Part shown: in pieces, positions 38,845-45,148 of the stretch
How positions within the stretch are numbered: the stretch's first letter is position 1
Layout of the letters: every line of letters starts with the position of its first letter
Notes under the pieces: model-generated
The model's database searches: none
What the model saw: the letters and a program-made list of their open reading frames with translations, nothing else
What the model was told of the DNA's origin: nothing
Made by a program: the position numbers and the translations under genes
Assembly: GCA_051866775.1 (NCBI GenBank)
Contig: JBJDXR010000024.1
Span: 1 to 45,148 of the forward strand
Direction of reading: 5' to 3'
Source: RUG626 sp051866775
GTDB taxonomy: Bacteria > Bacillota > Clostridia > Oscillospirales > Oscillospiraceae
DNA length: 45,148 nucleotides

Positions 38845-40710
38845 GTGGGAATATTAGATAATATAAATTCTCCCGAGGATCTGAAAAACCTTGACGAGAA
38901 TATGCTGCCGGAGCTGTGTCAGGAGCTTAGGCAGTTCATAATAATGAACACGGCAAAGGGCGGCGGGCATCTGGCGTCCAATCTCGGCGTTGTGGAGCTG
39001 ACTGTTGCTGTCCACCGGGTGTTTGACACCTCACGGGACAGGCTTGTTTTTGATGTTGGGCATCAGAGCTATGTCCACAAGATACTCACGGGCCGCAGAG
39101 AAAAATTCCCCGATATACGCACCTTTGGCGGTATCTCGGGCTTTCCAAAACCGGAAGAAAGCATCCATGACGCGTTTGTTGCCGGACATGCCTCCTCCGC
39201 CATATCCTCGGCTTTCGGAATGGCCCGGGCGCGTACGCTTCTTGGGGAGGATTATAACGTCATCGCCCTTGTGGGAGACGGCGCGCTCACCGGGGGACTG
39301 TCCTATGAGGGGCTTTGTGACGCCGGGGACAGCAGCGAACCTTTTATCGTTATCCTTAACGATAACGGTATGTCTATTACGAAAAATGTAGGCAGTATAG
39401 CGCACTATCTCTCCCATGAACGTATGAAAAGGGGATATATCTCCTTTAAAAACTTTTATCGCAGAGTGACCAAGCGGTTCCCTGCGGGACGCAGATTCTA
39501 TCGCTTCACGCACAGAATAAAGCAGGCGATAAAAGAGGCTATATTCCATTGCAGTATGTTTGAGGATATGGGATTTACCTATCTGGGACCTGTGGATGGC
39601 CATAATATCAAGCTGCTGATCTCAGCATTGAAAATTGCCCGGGACAACAAGGGGCCTGTACTTGTACATGTCATCACGAAAAAGGGCAAGGGCTACAAAT
39701 TTGCCGAGGAGAACCCCGGCGCTTATCACGGAGTGTCGGGCTTTGACCCAGTCTCCGGGGAGGTCAATCCAAATGGGGAGAGCTTCTCTGCCGTATTTGG
39801 GGATGAGCTTGTGAAGCTCGCAGAGAGAGATAAGCGCATTATGGCAATAACAGCCGCGATGTCGTCCGGAACCGGACTTGCGGATTTCGAGGCGCGCTTT
39901 CCGGAACGCTTTTTTGACGTTGGAATTGCCGAGGGACACGCAGTTTCCATGGCCGGAGGCGCGGCTCATAAGGGCATGGTGCCTGTGGTCGCGATATATT
40001 CTACATTCCTTCAGCGCTCCTATGATATGATTATGCAGGATGTCGCCATGGGAGACGAGCATGTGGTTTTATGCGTTGACAGGGCCGGACTTGTAGGTGA
40101 GGACGGGGAGACCCATCAGGGGATTTTTGATGTGTCATATCTCAGCTCCATTCCGGGGATGACTGTTTTTGCCCCGGCAAGCTTTGGCGAGCTTCGCGAT
40201 ATGCTCTGTTGCGCCGTAAGCTCATTTAACGGACCCGTCGCTGTACGTTATCCCCGCGGCGGTGAGGGGGAATATAAGGACGGAGGCTGTGAAGCCTCAA
40301 AGCTCGTGAGAGAGGGCCGGGACTTTATAATAATCACATACGGCATCACGGTAAATACCGCTGCAGCCGCTGCCGATATGCTCAAAAAACGCGGGATATC
40401 CGTCGGGATACTCAAGCTTGGAATAATTAAACCGATAGATTTTAATGCGGTTCTTGCGGCTGCCGGCTCGGCGCCCGGGATAATGGTGCTTGAGGAGTGC
40501 GCGGCGGCAGGAAGTGTGGGTGAGAGGATCGCGGCGTACCTTTCAGAGACCGGTGCTGCGCCCAAAAGTCTGATACTTAAAAATCTTGGAGATAAATTTA
40601 TCACCCACGGCACGGTCGCGGAGCTTCGGGTGCTCTGCGGCATAGATGAGGACAGCGTCTGTGAGGCAATATCGGGCGCGGTGGAGAGTAGAAATAAGGC
40701 CGCTGACTGA
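38845..40710 (+). CDS. dxs: 1-deoxy-D-xylulose-5-phosphate synthase
   Basis: Dxs condenses pyruvate and glyceraldehyde-3-phosphate with thiamine diphosphate, the first step of the MEP pathway to isoprenoids. GHASSAISSAFGMA, the thiamine-binding GDGALTGGLSYEGL ... LNDNGMSI, and the later DRAGLVGEDGETHQG are present. The frame is open from GTG 38812, but that codon lies in the hairpin after oapA. GTG 38845 has GAGG (38833-38836) eight bases before it and gives the usual start MGILDNINSPEDLKNL with 621 aa. The genes before and after (ispA, tlyA, nadK, argR, recN) are in the conserved Firmicutes order. Confidence 0.96.
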   Translation: MGILDNINSPEDLKNLDENMLPELCQELRQFIIMNTAKGGGHLASNLGVVELTVAVHRVFDTSRDRLVFDVGHQSYVHKILTGRREKFPDIRTFGGISGFPKPEESIHDAFVAGHASSAISSAFGMARARTLLGEDYNVIALVGDGALTGGLSYEGLCDAGDSSEPFIVILNDNGMSITKNVGSIAHYLSHERMKRGYISFKNFYRRVTKRFPAGRRFYRFTHRIKQAIKEAIFHCSMFEDMGFTYLGPVDGHNIKLLISALKIARDNKGPVLVHVITKKGKGYKFAEENPGAYHGVSGFDPVSGEVNPNGESFSAVFGDELVKLAERDKRIMAITAAMSSGTGLADFEARFPERFFDVGIAEGHAVSMAGGAAHKGMVPVVAIYSTFLQRSYDMIMQDVAMGDEHVVLCVDRAGLVGEDGETHQGIFDVSYLSSIPGMTVFAPASFGELRDMLCCAVSSFNGPVAVRYPRGGEGEYKDGGCEASKLVREGRDFIIITYGITVNTAAAAADMLKKRGISVGILKLGIIKPIDFNAVLAAAGSAPGIMVLEECAAAGSVGERIAAYLSETGAAPKSLILKNLGDKFITHGTVAELRVLCGIDEDSVCEAISGAVESRNKAAD

Positions 40711-40726
40711 CGGCGATAGGAGATTT

Positions 40727-41518
40727 ATGGGAAAAACAAGGCTTGATACCCTTCTTGTGGAGCGGGGATATTTTGAGAGCCGTGAGAAGGCCAAGGCGGT
40801 CATAATGAGCGGAGAGGTCTTTGTAAACGGCCAGCGGGCAGACAAGCCGGGGACCGCGTATCCTCCGGAGGTACCTATTGAGGTGCGCGGCGGCGAGCCT
40901 AAATACGTAAGCCGCGGCGGATTTAAATTGGAAAAGGCACTTGACAGTTTCGGCGGCGACCCGTCGGGACGGGTGTGCATTGACTGCGGAGCCTCCACCG
41001 GCGGCTTTACCGACTGTATGCTCAAAAGAGGCGCAGAAAAGGTATATTCCGTGGACGTGGGCTACGGGCAGCTTGCATGGAGCATCCGAAGCGATCCGCG
41101 CGTTGTTGTGATGGAGCGAACGAATGTCCGGTATATAACGCCGGACATGTTCCCGGTAAGGCCGTCACTCGCGACGATCGACGTATCATTTATATCCCTG
41201 TCGCTGGTGCTTCCGGCGGTGCGTCAGGTGCTCACAGCCGATGGAGAGGTTTTTTGCCTTATAAAGCCGCAGTTTGAGGCCGGACGTGAAAAAGTGGGCA
41301 AAAAGGGCGTTGTGCGCGAGCCTGAGACACATGTTGAGGTACTTGAGGGCTTTATCAAAAATGCTGAGAGCGCGGGCTTTTTCGTGGAGAACATGACCTA
41401 CTCTCCGATAAAGGGGCCTGAGGGCAATATTGAGTATTTGGGGCATCTTGTGAGCAGCCCTTGCGAATTCACAGCTGACATACCCGCCCTTGTGGCGGAA
41501 TCCCATTCCGCGCTGTAA
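40727..41518 (+). CDS. tlyA: TlyA-family rRNA 2'-O-methyltransferase (YqxC)
   Basis: This protein combines an N-terminal S4 RNA-binding domain (about 3-60, RLDTLLVERGYFESREKAK) with an FtsJ-type methyltransferase (about 62-263). SRGGFKLEKAL, the SAM-binding CIDCGASTGGFTDC and the LIKPQFEAG motif are visible. TlyA methylates rRNA 2'-hydroxyls in mycobacteria; the old name hemolysin is misleading. The open frame extends upstream to 40646, but AGGAG before ATG 40727 fixes the start, giving 263 aa. Confidence 0.93.
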   Translation: MGKTRLDTLLVERGYFESREKAKAVIMSGEVFVNGQRADKPGTAYPPEVPIEVRGGEPKYVSRGGFKLEKALDSFGGDPSGRVCIDCGASTGGFTDCMLKRGAEKVYSVDVGYGQLAWSIRSDPRVVVMERTNVRYITPDMFPVRPSLATIDVSFISLSLVLPAVRQVLTADGEVFCLIKPQFEAGREKVGKKGVVREPETHVEVLEGFIKNAESAGFFVENMTYSPIKGPEGNIEYLGHLVSSPCEFTADIPALVAESHSAL

Positions 41519-41541
41519 CAGGCCGGGGATGGAGGGCCTGA

Positions 41542-42360
41542 ATGTTAAAAAAGACGATATTATACTCTAATCCCGATAGGGACATAGGCCTTGCCGCGGC
41601 GGGGCAGGTCAAGTCGATTCTGGAGGAGCGGAAAATACCGTACGTCATCTGTACGGATGTTGACGAGCTTTATTCGGCTGCCGCCGGCGCAGGTATGGTG
41701 ATAACCTTCGGCGGGGATGGCACGATCCTCCACTGCGCCAGGGCCGTTGCCGGGCACAGGGTGCCGGTGCTGGGGGTTAACCTCGGCAACAAAGGGTTTA
41801 TTGCTGAGCTTGAAAAGCATGAGATTGATAAGATAGCACTTGCGCTTGATGGAGAGTACACCCTTGAGAGCCGCATGATGCTGGATGTGTCCGTGTGGAG
41901 GCTCGATGAGTGCGTCTATTCGAATTTTGCCCTTAACGATGTGGTGATAGGCGGCATAGCCAGAGTCATAGATATCTCGGTATTTGGGGATGGCAGGCCG
42001 ATAATGTCCTTTTCGGGCGACGGCCTCATAGCGTCTACGCCCACCGGATCCACAGCTTATTCCATGGCAGCGGGCGGGCCTATTGTGGAGCCTGATGCTG
42101 AGAATATAATCATAACGCCTATATGCCCTCACGTACTGTGGGCGAGGTCATATGTGCTGACCCCAAAGAGGGTCGTTACCGTCGATATGGGCAGGCTGGG
42201 TGATAAAACGGCGTATCTGTCTGCCGACGGAAGCAAATCTATCCCCCTGCTCAAAGGCGATATAATAGAGATAAAAAAATCCGCCCTTACTACTAAGCTC
42301 GTCAGGATAACCGACAGGAGCTTTTATGAGAAGGTTAGCGAGAAGCTGGGTGAGAAATAA
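41542..42360 (+). CDS. nadK: NAD kinase
   Basis: NadK phosphorylates NAD to NADP. The GGDGT motif is in ITFGGDGTILHCARA (about 50-64), and NLGNKGFIAELE follows. The C-terminal STPTGSTAYSMAAGGPIVEP segment is also typical. The length of 272 aa is normal. GGAGGG precedes the ATG. The gene sits in the conserved tlyA-nadK-argR-recN series, overlaps argR by one base, and complements NadD in this window for NAD(P) metabolism. Confidence 0.95.
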   Translation: MLKKTILYSNPDRDIGLAAAGQVKSILEERKIPYVICTDVDELYSAAAGAGMVITFGGDGTILHCARAVAGHRVPVLGVNLGNKGFIAELEKHEIDKIALALDGEYTLESRMMLDVSVWRLDECVYSNFALNDVVIGGIARVIDISVFGDGRPIMSFSGDGLIASTPTGSTAYSMAAGGPIVEPDAENIIITPICPHVLWARSYVLTPKRVVTVDMGRLGDKTAYLSADGSKSIPLLKGDIIEIKKSALTTKLVRITDRSFYEKVSEKLGEK

Positions 42361-42806
42361 TGAAGGAAGCAAGGCAAAAAAAGATACTGGAGATAATCTC
42401 GGAGCAGGATATTGACACCCAGAACCAGCTTATAGACGAGCTGCGCAGGGCCGGGATAAACAGTACGCAGGCGACCATATCCAGGGATATAAAGGAGCTG
42501 CGCCTTATAAAGGAGCTGACCTCCCGCGGCAGCTACCGTTACGCCGTACCCACGGCTGATGGGGCCGATCACTCGGAGAAGCTGAGGAATATCCTTAAGG
42601 AGTGCGTGACCTCCTGCACCTGCGCGCAGAATATCGTTGTTATTAAGACCCTGCCGGGTCTTGCCCCTGCGGCGTGCAGTGCGATAGACAAAATGAATAT
42701 CAAAAATCTGGCGGGGACGCTGGCCGGGGATGACACCGCCTTTATTGCTATGCGCGATAACGAATCAGCCGAACAGCTCTGCGAAGAGATAGGCGATTAT
42801 TTTTAA
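42360..42806 (+). CDS. argR: Arginine repressor ArgR/AhrC
   Basis: ArgR is the arginine-sensing hexameric repressor/activator of arginine metabolism. The N-terminal winged helix contains STQATISRDIKELRLIK, and the C-terminal hexamer domain carries AGDDTAFI with the arginine-binding aspartates. The length of 148 aa is standard. It lies in its conserved position upstream of recN and overlaps nadK (TAATG). Confidence 0.96.
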   Translation: MKEARQKKILEIISEQDIDTQNQLIDELRRAGINSTQATISRDIKELRLIKELTSRGSYRYAVPTADGADHSEKLRNILKECVTSCTCAQNIVVIKTLPGLAPAACSAIDKMNIKNLAGTLAGDDTAFIAMRDNESAEQLCEEIGDYF

Positions 42807-42841
42807 GACGCCGGGCATTTTGACTGAAAGGAGTGCGTGGT

Positions 42842-44527
42842 ATGCTGTCGCTGCTTCATATTGAGAATATTGCCGTTGTTGAGAAAGCGGATATAGAATT
42901 TGAGAAGGGGCTTAACGTGCTCACCGGCGAGACCGGAGCCGGCAAGTCGATCGTTATCGACTCCCTTGAGGCTGCGCTGGGCTGGCGCACCTCCAGGGAG
43001 CTTGTTCGCCGGGGAGCTAAAAGCGCCCTTGTGACCGCAGTATTCACCGGCGCCGATGTTAAGGACTGGTGTGAGGATAACGGGGCAGAATATGATGATG
43101 AGCTTGTACTGACGCGGAAAATCGGCGAGGACGGCAAAAGCTCCTGCAGGATAAACGGTATGCCCATATCTGCCGTTCAGATGCGTGAGCTGGGTCTGCG
43201 CCTTATAGATATCCACGGGCAGGGCGACGGCCAGAGGCTGACTGATGAGCGGTATCACAGAAGCTATCTTGACGGCTTCGGAGGCACCGATAAGGAGCTT
43301 CAGGAGTACAGACAGGCATATAACGAGTATAAGAGCGTACAGGATGAGCTGGATGCCCTCAGCCTTGACGAGAGCGAGAAGGAGCGCCGTATAGACATCC
43401 TGACCTTCCAGATAGCGGAGATAGAGCGCGCGGGACTTGTACCCGGCGAGTATGAGGAGAAGCATAAACGCAGGGAATTTTTAAAGAGCGCAGGGAAGCT
43501 CACCGGAGCTGTACGTGACGCCGCTGCGGCACTATATGGCGGGGAGCGCTCAGACGGCGCCATATCGCTCATAGGCGCAGCCGCGGAGTCCGTGTCATAT
43601 GCTCTCCGGTTTTCCGATGAGCTTTCGGGGATATCCGAAAAGCTGAACGACCTTCGCTATGCCGCTGAGGATGTGGCGGAGGAGCTTCGAGACATTCGTG
43701 AGCGGCTGGATTTTTCTCCGGAGGAGCTTGACGAGCTTGACGAGCGGCTGGATACTTTACGCCGGGTGCTTAAAAAATACGGCGGCAGCGAGGAGGCAGC
43801 CCTCGAGTTCTTGGATGACTGTAAGCGTGAGCTTGAAAATATTGAGTATGCAGATGAGCGCCGCAGGACGCTTGAGGCAAAGCTCAGCAGGCTCCGTGCT
43901 GCGGCGGAGGGGCTTGCCGGGAAGCTCTCGGATAAGCGCAGAAGCGCCGCGGAGGAGCTTGAAAAACGGATAGAAAAGGAGCTTTCCGAGCTTTCAATGG
44001 GCGGGGCAAGCTTTAAGGTTGAGGTCTCGAAAGCGCCGCTGGGCCCCTATGGCGCGGATGACGTGCGCTTTCTCATGGCAGCCAACGCCGGAGAGGCTAT
44101 GGGCAGAATAAGCAAGGTCGCATCAGGCGGAGAGCTTTCCCGTATTATGCTTGCCATGAAAACCGTGCTGGCATCGAGAGATGACGTTCAGTCCATGGTG
44201 TTTGACGAGATAGATACCGGAGTGTCGGGAATTGCCGCCCAGCGTGTGGCGGAAAAGCTCGCGGTGATAGGCCGCGGCAAGCAGGTGATCTGCGTAACGC
44301 ACCTTCCCCAGATAGCCGCAATGGCTGACACTCATTTTTCAATCGAAAAGCGCGAAGATGCCGGCAGAACCTTCACCAGTGTCACAAAGCTTGATATTGA
44401 GGGCAGAAAGAGCGAGCTTGCGCGCCTAACCGGCGGAGCCAATATTACAGAGACGACCCTGCGCTCTGCTCAGGAGCAGCTTGACGCTGCGAAGAACTTT
44501 AAGCAGACGCTTGGGCACGGCGCTTAA
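42842..44527 (+). CDS. recN: DNA repair ATPase RecN
   Basis: RecN is an SMC-like protein for double-strand break repair. Walker A GETGAGKS is at 29-36. Two coiled-coil arms flank a short central region, and the signature SGGELSRIMLAMK and Walker B MVFDEIDTGVSG are near the C-terminus. The frame opens at GTG 42833, but AAGGAG (42828-42833) fits ATG 42842, giving MLSLLHIENIAVVEK and 561 aa. In most spore formers spoIVB follows; here an asparaginase gene does. Confidence 0.96.
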   Translation: MLSLLHIENIAVVEKADIEFEKGLNVLTGETGAGKSIVIDSLEAALGWRTSRELVRRGAKSALVTAVFTGADVKDWCEDNGAEYDDELVLTRKIGEDGKSSCRINGMPISAVQMRELGLRLIDIHGQGDGQRLTDERYHRSYLDGFGGTDKELQEYRQAYNEYKSVQDELDALSLDESEKERRIDILTFQIAEIERAGLVPGEYEEKHKRREFLKSAGKLTGAVRDAAAALYGGERSDGAISLIGAAAESVSYALRFSDELSGISEKLNDLRYAAEDVAEELRDIRERLDFSPEELDELDERLDTLRRVLKKYGGSEEAALEFLDDCKRELENIEYADERRRTLEAKLSRLRAAAEGLAGKLSDKRRSAAEELEKRIEKELSELSMGGASFKVEVSKAPLGPYGADDVRFLMAANAGEAMGRISKVASGGELSRIMLAMKTVLASRDDVQSMVFDEIDTGVSGIAAQRVAEKLAVIGRGKQVICVTHLPQIAAMADTHFSIEKREDAGRTFTSVTKLDIEGRKSELARLTGGANITETTLRSAQEQLDAAKNFKQTLGHGA

Positions 44528-44553
44528 GACGGCTGTTTTCGGAGAGAGAATTT

Positions 44554-45148
44554 ATGAAAAAAAGGATCATGTTTATCGCTACGGGGGGAACGATCGCCTC
44601 GGAGATAACAGACTCCGGGCTTACTCCCGGGTTTGACCCTGAGCAGCTTCTGGACTATGTGCCTGAGGTCGAGGCGATATGCGATGTGGGCTGTACGCAG
44701 CTTTATAATCTTGACAGCACTAATATAGGCCCGGAGCACTGGCTTGGGATCGCTGGAGAGATACGAAAACACTATGACGAATACGACGGCTTCGTTATAA
44801 GCCACGGAACGGACACCATGGCTTATACCGCCGCGGCGCTCTCCTACCTCATACAAAAAAGCCCAAAGCCAATAATACTTACAGGCGCCCAGAAGCCCAT
44901 AGATTTTGAGACCACGGACTCAAAGATGAACCTTATGGACAGCTTTACCTGCGCATGCGCGGACAATATGCACAATGTAAACATAGTTTTCGGCGGCAGG
45001 GTAATAATCGGGACGCGTGCGCGAAAGACCCGTTCTAAGAGTTTTTCAGCGTTTTCAAGTATTAATTTTCCGCATATAGCCGAGGTGCTGGACGGTATGC
45101 TCCTGCAGTATATAATCCCGGAGCACGCGTCATCCCCGGAGTTTTGTG
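44554..45148 (+). CDS. ansA: L-asparaginase (type I), 3'-truncated by window end
   Basis: The first 198 residues of an asparaginase that hydrolyses asparagine to aspartate and ammonia are visible. The two catalytic threonine motifs are present: ATGGTIAS near the N-terminus and SHGTDTMAYTA near residue 84. The TGAQKP segment follows. GGAGAGAG before ATG 44554 is the ribosome binding site. No signal peptide is seen, so it is probably the cytoplasmic type. The rest of the gene lies beyond 45148. It starts 26 bases after recN, with no terminator between. Confidence 0.93.
   Translation, partial: MKKRIMFIATGGTIASEITDSGLTPGFDPEQLLDYVPEVEAICDVGCTQLYNLDSTNIGPEHWLGIAGEIRKHYDEYDGFVISHGTDTMAYTAAALSYLIQKSPKPIILTGAQKPIDFETTDSKMNLMDSFTCACADNMHNVNIVFGGRVIIGTRARKTRSKSFSAFSSINFPHIAEVLDGMLLQYIIPEHASSPEFC

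Overview
The window is about 45 kb of a compact, GC-rich (roughly 55-60% by eye) chromosome from an endospore-forming anaerobic Clostridia member, most likely Oscillospiraceae-like. This rests on three observations. Spo0A, SpoIVB and all eight SpoIIIA proteins are encoded here. The genes surrounding smc, ftsY, rsfS and leuS are in the Firmicutes order. An electron-bifurcating NfnAB pair is present. GTG and TTG starts and 1-8 base gene overlaps are frequent. I see no tRNA or rRNA genes, insertion sequences, prophage or CRISPR array.

Region 1 (1-18.2 kb, all + strand) is housekeeping. The probable topA tail, trmFO, plsX, rnc and a radical SAM gene end at a terminator. A new promoter then drives smc, ftsY, rdgB, yhbY, a fused nadD-yqeK, an LCP-family cell-wall gene, rsfS and leuS. 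rpsU follows, with a near-perfect promoter and a structured leader, and then nfnA-nfnB with a strong terminator.

Region 2 (18.2-27.2 kb) is a mosaic on both strands. It holds a macro-domain/helical-domain protein with a tiny possible upstream ORF, a vWA protein, rodA (-), tsaE-tsaB-upp, an M14 peptidoglycan peptidase (-), spoIVB, and two small membrane-protein genes (-) that separate spoIVB from spo0A.

Region 3 (27.2-45.1 kb, all + strand) holds spo0A with its own promoter and Spo0A-box-like sites, then the spoIIIAA-AH operon with a SigE-type promoter. After that come an Asp23-family gene, nusB, a TsaD-like paralogue, xseA, xseB and ispA. A non-coding stretch of about 700 bases follows, then a small membrane protein, dxs, tlyA, nadK, argR, recN and a partial asparaginase gene.

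The most striking element is that non-coding stretch between ispA and dxs (about 37552-38215). Its position, length and stable pairings, and the membrane protein immediately downstream, identify it as OLE RNA with its partner OapA. OLE is a large membrane-associated RNA of Firmicutes. A consensus-like promoter inside the end of ispA and a hairpin after oapA suggest that the pair can form its own transcription unit. Other points worth attention are the macro/vWA pair, the TsaD paralogue that lacks the usual acidic motif, the NadD-YqeK fusion, the three-way-junction leader of rpsU, and Shine-Dalgarno sites separated from their start codons by hairpins (nusB and oapA).
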